Source: Actinomycetes bacterium
GTDB lineage: Bacteria; Actinomycetota; Acidimicrobiia; Acidimicrobiales; Palsa-688
Length of the DNA: 6,521 bases
NCBI GenBank assembly: GCA_021846485.1
Contig: JAJZWW010000189.1
Span: 1-6,521, forward strand
Direction of reading: 5' to 3'
The translations under genes were made by a program, and so were the position numbers. The notes below the pieces were generated by a model. The model had not been told where the DNA came from and ran no database searches. It saw only the letters and a program-made list of their open reading frames with translations. How positions within the stretch are numbered: position 1 is the first letter of the stretch; every line of letters starts with the position of its first letter. This document shows, in pieces, positions 1-6,108 of this stretch.

Positions 1-2
1 GG

Positions 3-1349
3 ACGGTCGTCCCGGGGATCAACTTCGGCACCGCGATCACCTGGTACATCTGGTTCTGCCTCGTGTTCGTCCTCATGGTGATCGTGGGACGGGGTTGGTG
101 CGCGATGTGCCCCTTCGGCGGCTTCGCCGAGTGGCTCCAGCGCAAGACCTTCTGGCAGCGCACCCAAAAGGCCCTGGGCCTCGGGCGCAAGCTCCCCGAG
201 CCGATCGCCCGCTACGGGCTGCTCTGGTCGGTGGCGACGTTCGTGCTGCTCACCTGGATCGAGGAGCGGTTCAACATCGCCGGGCCCGGCCGCCCCGCCG
301 ACACTGGGTTGATGGTCGTCGGGATCGTGGTGAGCGCGGTGACGGTCTTCTTGGTCTTCGAGCGCCGCACCTTCTGCCGTTACCTCTGCCCGCTCTCGGC
401 CCTGATCGGCAGCGTCGGGGCGATGGGCTCCGCGGCGGGCTTCCGGACCCGTGACCGGGAGGTGTGCCTCACCTGCCGCACCAAGGACTGCATGCGCGGG
501 GGTGACGAGGGCTTCGGCTGTCCCTGGTACACCTGGCCGGGCAGCGCCGACTCCAACCTCACCTGCGGGCTGTGCAGCGAGTGCTACAAGGCCTGCCCCT
601 CGGACAACGTCGGGCTGTTCGTCCAGAAGCCGCTCACCTCGGTGATCGCCCCCCGCCGGCGCCGCGCCGACCTGGCGTGGTCGATAGCGTTCCTCTGGGG
701 CCTCGTCGTCTACCAGCAGGTGAACTCCACCAGCGGCTACGCGACCGCTGACCACTGGCTCAACCGGGTGACCCACCTCGGCCCGTACCCCGACCCGATC
801 GACTACCTCGGGATCATCGCGGTGATCGGGTTGGCGACCGCGGCCCTGGCCTGGCTGGCGAGCCGCTGGGCGATGCGCGCCGAGCCCGCCACGGCAATCC
901 CCGGGGCCGGAGCCGGCCCGGCGCTCGCCGCCCGGCAGCGCTCCTTCGTCGACCGCACCAGCCGGTTCCGGGCGTTCTTCGTCCCGGTCGCCTACGGGCT
1001 GATCCCCGTCGTCGGCTCGGACTACCTGGCCCGGCAGCTGCCCAAGTTCTTCAAGCACGCCCTGCGGATCGTGCCGTCGGTCGGCTCGTGGTTCGGGGTG
1101 GGAGGCGGCACGCACTCGGTCCTCTACCGCACCCAGATCCTCTCCGACCCCCAGATCGTCGTCACCCAGGTCGTCGTCGTGGCGCTCGGCATGGCCGCCT
1201 CGCTCTGGGCCACCTGGAAGATCTCCCGGCGCGACGTCGAGCCGCTCGCCGCCCGCCCGCTCGCCGCCCGCTTCGCCGCCCTCACCTTGGTGGTGGCCTG
1301 CGGAGCAGTTGCCGGCTACCTGTACGTGATCATGCACGCCGCCTCGTGA
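3..1349 (+). CDS. Polytopic membrane iron-sulfur protein, NapH/NosR-like (5'-partial)
   Basis: The reading frame is open to the left edge, so the true start lies outside; the GTG at 63 sits inside a membrane helix and is unlikely to be the start. Numbering from that GTG, there are two Fer4_5-type motifs at membrane borders (GRGWCAMCPFGG with C13 and C16; FCRYLCPLSA with C105 and C109). A soluble loop follows with C135, C138, C143 and C153, then a canonical [4Fe-4S] motif C168xxC171xxC174xxxC178P. Hydrophobic stretches lie just before the first motif and near 53-66, 82-99, 203-218, 246-268, 303-318, 364-384 and 401-424. Such proteins carry electrons between a cytoplasmic or periplasmic partner and the quinone pool or another acceptor. 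The second half has no motif I recognise. It is co-transcribed with the flavoprotein 13 bases downstream, which is the obvious redox partner (inference). The specific function is unknown. Confidence 0.88.
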   Translation, partial: TVVPGINFGTAITWYIWFCLVFVLMVIVGRGWCAMCPFGGFAEWLQRKTFWQRTQKALGLGRKLPEPIARYGLLWSVATFVLLTWIEERFNIAGPGRPADTGLMVVGIVVSAVTVFLVFERRTFCRYLCPLSALIGSVGAMGSAAGFRTRDREVCLTCRTKDCMRGGDEGFGCPWYTWPGSADSNLTCGLCSECYKACPSDNVGLFVQKPLTSVIAPRRRRADLAWSIAFLWGLVVYQQVNSTSGYATADHWLNRVTHLGPYPDPIDYLGIIAVIGLATAALAWLASRWAMRAEPATAIPGAGAGPALAARQRSFVDRTSRFRAFFVPVAYGLIPVVGSDYLARQLPKFFKHALRIVPSVGSWFGVGGGTHSVLYRTQILSDPQIVVTQVVVVALGMAASLWATWKISRRDVEPLAARPLAARFAALTLVVACGAVAGYLYVIMHAAS

Positions 1350-1354
1350 GGAGG
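1348..1354 (+). promoter_or_regulatory. Strong ribosome binding site overlapping the upstream stop codon
   Basis: GAGGAGG lies 8 bases before the ATG at 1363 and overlaps the TGA (1347-1349) of the membrane iron-sulfur gene. It fixes the start of the flavoprotein gene and implies that the two genes are translated from one message, probably coupled. Confidence 0.85.
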
Positions 1355-1362
1355 ACCGACCG

Positions 1363-3570
1363 ATGACGACCACCCCCACCCCCACCCTGGACCGCCTGTC
1401 CCCGACGGTCCAGGTCCTCCTCGACCGTTGCGCCGGCTGCCAGGAGTGCATCGTGCGCTGCCCCACCGGAGCCCTCGGAGTCGACCCGGTCACCTGGACC
1501 GCCGTCGCCGACGACCCGCTCTGCGTCGGGTGCCGCCAGTGCGAGCGGACCTGCCCGTTCGCCGCGATCTTCGTGCACGGGGACCGGCTCGTCGGGCCCC
1601 GGGTGACCCTGCGCACCGAGCACCCCGCGGACCTCGTCCACGACCGCAGCGAGACCCGCCGGCCGGTCGAGGGATGGGCGGAAGCCTTGATGGAGGCCAA
1701 CCGCTGCCTGGACTGCCCGGACCCCACGTGCGTGAGGGGCTGCCCGGCGCACAACGACATCCCCGGCTTCATCCGCGAGATCCGGGCGGGCGACCTCGAC
1801 GGCGCCCATCGTGTCCTGCGGCGCACGAGCTTCCTGCCCGACATCTGCAGCCGGGTCTGCGACCAGGCGCTGCAATGCGAGGGGTCCTGCAGCTGGTCGC
1901 TCGCCGGGGCGGCACCGGTGGCCATAGGCGCCCTCGAGCGGTTCGTCACCGACAACGCCCCGGTCCCGCCGCTCCGAGTGGTCGCGGCGGGGACACCCGA
2001 GGCGACCGGCCACGAGCTGGAGGTCGCCGTCGTCGGGTCCGGTCCGGCAGGCATCGCGGCAGCTGCCGAGCTCGCCGGCGCCGGCGCGGAGGTCACCGTC
2101 TTCGAGCGCGACGCCGAGCCCGGCGGGCTGCTGCGCTGGGGCATCCCCGACTTCACCCTTCCGGAAGCTCCCACCAGGCGAGCCTGGGAGCAGCTGCGCG
2201 ACGCCGGGGTACGGCTGGTCACCGGGCAGGAGGTCACCGCGTCGGGGCTCGACGAGCTCGGCGGCCGCTACGACGCCGTGGTGGTGGCCACCGGAGCCTC
2301 CGTGCCGGTCCGGCTCCCCTTCGAGGGAGCGGACCTCGAGGGCGTCTGGGACGCCACCCGCTTCCTGCAGGGGGCCCACCGGGCGATCGCCGAGCGCTCC
2401 CCGATGCCCGAGCTCGCCCCCCGGAACGGGGAGGCCGGGTCCGGAGGGCCTCGGGAGGGCAGGGCCACCCGGCCGGCCCGGGTGCTGGTCCTCGGCGCCG
2501 GCAACACCGCCATGGACGTCGCCCGCAGCGCGCGCCGCCTCGGCGCCGAAGCGCTCTGCGTGGACTGGATGGACCGCCGCTTCGCCCCGGTGCGCCCCGA
2601 CGAGCTCGAGGAAGCGCACGCCGAGGGCGTCGAGGTCCGCTTCTCCACCACCCTCAGACGCCTGGAGGGCGAGGCGGGCCGCGCGGCGCGGGCGGTGCTC
2701 GCCGCCACCCGGCAGCGCAGCGCCGGCGAGCGGCCGCAGGTGACCGACGCCAGCCCGACGGTCGAGCAAGTGGACCTGGTGGTCATGGCGATGGGCTACC
2801 GGATCGACCCCCAGGTGGCGGAGGCCGGCGCCGGCCTGCCGGTCGCCAAGACCGTGCCGGCCCTGCCCGACCGGCGCTTCCTCGGCAGCGGGATCCTCGC
2901 CAACCCGGCGCCCGAGCACGCCCGACGCCAGCCCGTCGGGCGCCTCGCCCTCGGCCGGGACCACGGCCTGACCGCAGCCGGTCTCGCCCGCCGCGAGCGC
3001 ACCTGGTTCGCCGGGGACTGCCTCGTGGGGCCGGCCACGGTTGTCGAGGCGATGGCCCAGGGCAAGCTCGCCGCCCAGGCGATCTGCCACCACCGCCCCA
3101 GGCGGCCGGGCCGGGCTTCGCGTGGCGTCCACCACGTCCTGGTCGCCACCGAGAGCCGGGGCGGGACCACCCGCGGCCTGGGTGACGAGGTGGAGGCCGG
3201 GTTGCGGCGTGCCGGCATGGTCGTCCGCCACCTGCCGCTCACCCGGGTCGGTCCCGACGAGATCACCTGGGCCGACGCGCTGGTCCTCGGCTCCTGGGTC
3301 GAAGGGGCGGTGGTCGCCCGGGTGGGACCGGCCCAGGCCACGAGGAGGTGGCTCGCGCAGGCTCCTCCCCTGCCAGGTGTCCCGGTGGCGCTGTTCTGCA
3401 GCTACGCGGTCTCCCCCCGGGGGGCCCTCGCCGGGATGCGCCGCTCGATCGAGGCGCGCGGAGCCGCCGTGGTCGCCGAGGCGGCGTTCGGGAGACGCCA
3501 CCGTGACACCACGGTCGCATCGCTGGTCGCCGACCTGGTCGCCGCGTGGGCGCCGGCGGCTGCCGGATAG
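1363..3570 (+). CDS. Fusion oxidoreductase: 2x[4Fe-4S] ferredoxin, NfnB/GltD-like FAD/NAD(P) core, flavodoxin-like domain
   Basis: This 735-residue protein has three parts. Residues 19-66 form a two-cluster ferredoxin: C23, C26, C29, C33-Pro and C54, C57, C60, C64-Pro. Residues about 105-577 match the NADPH-dependent GltD/NfnB/SudA flavoprotein family. They hold cysteines C115, C118, C123, C127 and ICSRVCDQALQCEGSC (C162, C166, C172, C176), FAD motif GSGPAG (225-230) with E248, PGGLLRWGIPDF, a second Rossmann motif GAGNTAMD (378-385), and FAGDCLVGPATVVEAMAQGK near 549-568. Residues 589-711 look like flavodoxin, with a phosphate-loop-like TESRGGTTRG and a DALVLGSWVEG segment. Family members move electrons between NAD(P)H and iron-sulfur centres. 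The fused ferredoxin and flavodoxin suggest a self-contained relay, perhaps feeding the membrane protein encoded just upstream (inference). Two-electron to one-electron splitting or bifurcation is possible but unproven. The physiological acceptor is unknown. Confidence 0.93.
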   Translation: MTTTPTPTLDRLSPTVQVLLDRCAGCQECIVRCPTGALGVDPVTWTAVADDPLCVGCRQCERTCPFAAIFVHGDRLVGPRVTLRTEHPADLVHDRSETRRPVEGWAEALMEANRCLDCPDPTCVRGCPAHNDIPGFIREIRAGDLDGAHRVLRRTSFLPDICSRVCDQALQCEGSCSWSLAGAAPVAIGALERFVTDNAPVPPLRVVAAGTPEATGHELEVAVVGSGPAGIAAAAELAGAGAEVTVFERDAEPGGLLRWGIPDFTLPEAPTRRAWEQLRDAGVRLVTGQEVTASGLDELGGRYDAVVVATGASVPVRLPFEGADLEGVWDATRFLQGAHRAIAERSPMPELAPRNGEAGSGGPREGRATRPARVLVLGAGNTAMDVARSARRLGAEALCVDWMDRRFAPVRPDELEEAHAEGVEVRFSTTLRRLEGEAGRAARAVLAATRQRSAGERPQVTDASPTVEQVDLVVMAMGYRIDPQVAEAGAGLPVAKTVPALPDRRFLGSGILANPAPEHARRQPVGRLALGRDHGLTAAGLARRERTWFAGDCLVGPATVVEAMAQGKLAAQAICHHRPRRPGRASRGVHHVLVATESRGGTTRGLGDEVEAGLRRAGMVVRHLPLTRVGPDEITWADALVLGSWVEGAVVARVGPAQATRRWLAQAPPLPGVPVALFCSYAVSPRGALAGMRRSIEARGAAVVAEAAFGRRHRDTTVASLVADLVAAWAPAAAG

Positions 3571-3577
3571 GGACCGA

Positions 3578-3607
3578 TCTTCCCGGCTCTGCTCGTCTTC
3601 CCGGCTC
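3578..3607. repeat. 12-bp direct repeat between convergent genes
   Basis: TCTTCCCGGCTC occurs exactly at 3578-3589 and 3596-3607 (period 18) in the 44-base gap between the flavoprotein and esterase stop codons. No convincing hairpin followed by a T-run is visible here, so I do not call a terminator. Confidence 0.6.
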
Positions 3608-3614
3608 GCTCGGC

Positions 3615-5285
3615 TCAGCGCCGCTTCGGCCGATCCGGGTGGCGGCGAGGCCCCAACCAGACCACCGCCGCCACCGCGGCCAGGACGACCACCCCGAGCC
3701 CGACCAGCAGCCCCCCCGGCGTCCTCCCGGTCCCCGACGACGATGCGCTCGGGGCGGTGGCGAGCGCCCGTCGCCGACCCGACGCTCCCGGACCCGGGCC
3801 GCGGCTCGACGACGGCGGGGTCGCCGGCACCGTCGTGCTGGCGGTCGTGGTCGTCGTGGCGGTCGTGGTCGTCGTGGTGGCGGGCGCGCCCAGCAGCGGG
3901 GAGTCGACCGTCACCACGGGGTGGCGCCGGCACCCGGGCGTGGGCCGCGGGGACACCTCCGGCGGCACCCGCGGCGCTGCCCCCGCCCCGAGGAGGGCGG
4001 TGGGGATCGCATCGGCCATCGCGATCTGGCCGGCGGTGTCGGGGTGCAGGTTGTCCCCCGAGTCGTAGGGGGGGAACATCAGGTCCGGTCGGCAGGCACC
4101 GTCGTAGACGTCCCCGACCACCTCGGCCAGGTCGACGACTGCGGCGAACGCCCCCGAGTGGAGGATCCAGTGGTTGACCTTCTCTCGGTTGGCCTCCATC
4201 GCCGGCGTCCAGATCTCGTCGCCGCCCGACGAGCGCGGCAGGAGGGTCGACGCGATCACCGGCACGCCGGCCGCCTTGGCCTGGGCGAGGATGTCGCGGT
4301 AGCCGGCGATCAACTGGGCGGCCGTCGCGCCGAACCACAGGTCGTTGGTGCCGAGCAGCAGGAACACCCGGTCGACCCCGGGTTGGTCGAGGACGTTGCG
4401 GGCGAGACGAGCGACCCCGGCCTCACCGCCGCCGCCCCTCGAGTAGTCATCGGCGAGCGGCAGGACGGTGTTCGCGGTGATCGCCTCGTTGGCCACGCCC
4501 ACCTGCTGCGACGCCGGCAGCGCGCGGATCCGGCGGGCGAGGATCGTCGGCCAGGCGGTCGTCAGGGTGCAGAGGCTCTGGTCGCCGGGGCAGCGAAAGT
4601 TGTAGCCGTCGCTGATCGAGTCGCCGAGCACGACCGTCGCGCGGCTCGGCGTGGGCCCGCCGGCCACGTCGACCCCGCTCACGAAGCGGTCCCAGGTCTG
4701 GGGGTAGGCGAACCCTGCTCCGCTGACCGAGCCGGTCAGGTTCCCGCCCCCTTCGATCGAGGCGTACGACACGCCGTCGCCGGCGTCGTAGTGCTCGGTG
4801 ATCCGGTCGCCCCCCGAGACGTAGACGCTCACCGCCACACGCTCGCCGGCGCGGACTGTCATCGGCACGCCGTCGCTGCGGACGCTGCCGCCCACCGGGA
4901 CAGTGACCGACGTCGCCCCCCCGAACCTCAAGGGATGCAACGTCCCGGCGACCACCGCCGGCCCGTAGCCGGCGAGGGCGACGGTCGCCGCGCTCATCGT
5001 GAGCGGAGCGTTGCCGTACTCGTTGGAGATCTGGGCGCGGACCTCGCTCCCCCCGACGCTCAGAGGCGCCACCTGGCGCACCGTCGCGTCCTCTGCGTAC
5101 TGGCCGAGGCTGCCCGACATGGCCGCGGTCCACGAAGCCGTCCACGAAGCCGGGGAGGCCTGCGCCGGCACCACGCACAGCGAGGCGACCAATACGACAG
5201 TCGCCGAAGACGCGACCAGCCGGCGCGCAAGGCCCCGCGGGCACCACCTCGGTGATCTGGTCAGGGTCTCTTCGTACCAGATCAC
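3615..5285 (-). CDS. Secreted, membrane-anchored SGNH/GDSL hydrolase (XynE-like)
   Basis: This is a 556-residue serine esterase or lipase-like enzyme, probably acting outside the cell on esters such as acetylated polysaccharide or lipid; the substrate cannot be read from sequence. A signal peptide covers residues 1-43 (basic RR at 21-22, hydrophobic core, likely cleavage after AQA). Residues 48-210 form the beta-rich N-terminal domain typical of XynE-like SGNH proteins. The catalytic domain carries block I GDSISDG (Ser223), block III GTND (Asn314) and block V DNLHPD (Asp411, His414). Block II reads NEAITAN, with Ala271 where a Gly is usual. A Thr-rich linker (468-489), a Gly/Ser/Pro stretch, a membrane helix (524-544) and a basic tail (GPRRHPDRPKRR) follow, so it is likely tethered with the enzyme outside; there is no LPXTG signal. 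The start is a GTG at 5285 with only a weak upstream GAGG, so the start is less certain than the gene. Confidence 0.92.
   Translation of the reverse strand: MIWYEETLTRSPRWCPRGLARRLVASSATVVLVASLCVVPAQASPASWTASWTAAMSGSLGQYAEDATVRQVAPLSVGGSEVRAQISNEYGNAPLTMSAATVALAGYGPAVVAGTLHPLRFGGATSVTVPVGGSVRSDGVPMTVRAGERVAVSVYVSGGDRITEHYDAGDGVSYASIEGGGNLTGSVSGAGFAYPQTWDRFVSGVDVAGGPTPSRATVVLGDSISDGYNFRCPGDQSLCTLTTAWPTILARRIRALPASQQVGVANEAITANTVLPLADDYSRGGGGEAGVARLARNVLDQPGVDRVFLLLGTNDLWFGATAAQLIAGYRDILAQAKAAGVPVIASTLLPRSSGGDEIWTPAMEANREKVNHWILHSGAFAAVVDLAEVVGDVYDGACRPDLMFPPYDSGDNLHPDTAGQIAMADAIPTALLGAGAAPRVPPEVSPRPTPGCRRHPVVTVDSPLLGAPATTTTTTATTTTTASTTVPATPPSSSRGPGPGASGRRRALATAPSASSSGTGRTPGGLLVGLGVVVLAAVAAVVWLGPRRHPDRPKRR
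3840..3875. repeat. Perfect 18-bp tandem duplication in the Thr linker
   Basis: Two identical 18-base units (3840-3857 and 3858-3875) lie end to end. On the minus strand they encode TTTTTA twice (residues 471-482) in the linker of the SGNH hydrolase. Such a unit can expand or contract in frame by six residues without breaking the protein. Confidence 0.9.
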
Positions 5286-5438
5286 CGCCTCGGCTTCCCG
5301 TGTTGGGACCGACCCGTCCCCGCCGTCCGCGACGCTATCCGACCATCTGGGGTCCGACCACGCGCGCCAGCACGGTCTCGCGACCCGATCCGACCCGAAC
5401 CGGGACCGACTGGACTTAGCTTAGCTTAGCTCAGCCGG
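5286..5438. promoter_or_regulatory. Divergent intergenic region with candidate promoters
   Basis: These 153 bases separate the minus-strand esterase from the plus-strand toxin-antitoxin operon and must hold both promoters unless transcription enters from further away. On the minus strand TAGCGT (plus positions 5332-5337) fits a TAnnnT -10 element about 46 bases before the GTG, but no good -35 is seen. On the plus strand TAGCTT at 5417-5422 or 5422-5427 could act as a -10 for a very short leader. CCGACC occurs at 5309, 5339, 5354 and 5390, and CCGACT at 5406. These promoter assignments are weak. Confidence 0.3.
5416..5435. repeat. TTAGC pentamer tandem repeat upstream of the antitoxin
   Basis: Three exact TTAGC units (5416-5430) are followed by the variant TCAGC (5431-5435), ending 3 bases before the antitoxin GTG. 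The repeat generates AGCT palindromes every 5 bases. It stands out as A/T-richer in a G/C-rich setting. An autoregulatory operator or a -10 region is plausible from position alone. Confidence 0.8.
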
Positions 5439-5729
5439 GTGATCGTCAACATGCACGACGCAAAGACTCACCTTTCGCGTCTCGTCGAACGGGCGGCAGC
5501 CGGGGAGGAGATCGTCATCGCCAAGGCTGGGCGCCCCGTCGCGCGCCTGGTCGCACATCGCCCGGACCCTGTGCCCCGGAGGCCGGGGGCGCTCCGCGGG
5601 CGGATCTGGATCGCGGATGACTTCGACGACGCCCCGGCTCGGCTGCTCGACGCGTTCGCCGGCGGGGGACCCGGCGGAGCCGGGGGCGCGCCGTCCGGCA
5701 CCGAGCAGCCGGCAGGCGCCAGCTCGTGA
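5439..5729 (+). CDS. Phd/YefM-family antitoxin
   Basis: This is the 96-residue antitoxin of a type II toxin-antitoxin pair. The N-terminal half (MIVNMHDAKTHLSRLVERAA, then GEEIVIAKAGRPVARLV) is the Phd/YefM DNA-binding fold, which normally represses its own operon. GRIWIADDFDDAP and LLDAF (residues 54-73) form the usual toxin-binding C-terminal stretch. A Gly/Ala-rich tail (74-96) follows that is not typical and may be an extension caused by the overlap with the toxin gene. Start choice: the GTG at 5439 keeps the first beta strand seen in relatives but has a poor ribosome site. The ATG at 5451 has GGTGATC (5438-5444), complementary to the 16S tail, six bases upstream but would lose four residues. 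I prefer the GTG on family length. The stop overlaps the toxin start by 4 bases. Confidence 0.92.
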   Translation: MIVNMHDAKTHLSRLVERAAAGEEIVIAKAGRPVARLVAHRPDPVPRRPGALRGRIWIADDFDDAPARLLDAFAGGGPGGAGGAPSGTEQPAGASS

Positions 5730-6100
5730 AGCTGCTGCTCGACACCCATGTGCTGCTGTGGTGGCTCACCGGCCAGCCCCTCGAGCCCCGAGCCGCCGAG
5801 GCCGTGGCGGACGTCGGGACCCTCGTAGCGGTCAGCGCGGCGAGCCTGTGGGAGATCGCGATCAAGCGGGCGTTGGGAAAGCTCCGCTTCGACGGCTCGG
5901 TCGACTCGGTGGTACGCGAAGCGCGCTTCGAGCCGTTGCCGATCACCGCGTCGCATGCCGAGCTCGCCGCCGGCCTCCCCGATCACCACCGGGACCCCTT
6001 CGACCGGATGCTCGTCGCGCAGGCGCGATCCGAGCAGCTGACCCTCGCGACGCGCGACCCGGCCTTCGACCGCTACGACGTAGCGGTACTGCGCGCCTGA
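5726..6100 (+). CDS. vapC: PIN-domain toxin, VapC family
   Basis: This 124-residue PIN-domain ribonuclease toxin has a typical family length. The metal-binding acids are visible: Asp6 in LLLDTHVLLWW, Glu43 in SLWEIAIK, Asp90 and Asp93 in HRDPFDRMLVAQA, and Asp111 in ATRDPAFDRYDV. VapC toxins cleave RNA, often tRNA or rRNA, when freed from their antitoxin; the target here cannot be told. The GTG start overlaps the antitoxin TGA (GTGA at 5726-5729), giving translational coupling so that antitoxin is made first. A weak GGCAGG lies 9 bases upstream. All catalytic residues are present, so the toxin appears intact. Pairing of a Phd-type antitoxin with a PIN toxin is common. Confidence 0.95.
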   Translation: MKLLLDTHVLLWWLTGQPLEPRAAEAVADVGTLVAVSAASLWEIAIKRALGKLRFDGSVDSVVREARFEPLPITASHAELAAGLPDHHRDPFDRMLVAQARSEQLTLATRDPAFDRYDVAVLRA

Positions 6101-6108
6101 GCGCTCAG
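6097..6108. other. 12-bp perfect palindrome spanning two convergent stop codons
   Basis: CTGAGCGCTCAG is its own reverse complement. Its two halves contain the TGA of vapC (6098-6100) and, on the other strand, the TGA of the GroES-like gene (6105-6107). It is too short, and has no T-run, to be a confident terminator on its own. Confidence 0.6.

Noticed and set aside
63..65. GTG at 63 as the start of the membrane iron-sulfur gene
   Set aside because: The frame continues upstream to the window edge with hydrophobic residues (ITWYIWFCL) forming the same membrane helix, so the gene is truncated by the window.
1428..3185. A 585-codon plus-strand frame inside the flavoprotein gene
   Set aside because: It is Arg/Pro-rich without domains, while the overlapping frame carries all ferredoxin, FAD and NAD(P) motifs.
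3571..3614. A bidirectional terminator between the convergent flavoprotein and esterase genes
   Set aside because: Only short direct repeats and weak G/C pairings are present, with no strong stem and no T-run on either strand.
1330..4338. A 1002-codon open frame on the minus strand
   Set aside because: It lies antisense to the flavoprotein gene and out of frame with the esterase. Its translation is low-complexity Arg/Gly/Pro/Ala with no motif, as expected from high-GC shadows.
3546..5255. A 569-codon plus-strand frame opposite the esterase
   Set aside because: The composition is shadow-like and it covers the same DNA as a gene with clear SGNH blocks and signal peptide.
5171..5285. Lipoprotein or Tat signal in the esterase
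   Set aside because: The Cys in VASLCVV lacks a small residue at -1 for a lipobox, and the ARRLV segment does not match the full twin-arginine consensus. An ordinary Sec signal with AQA cleavage fits better.
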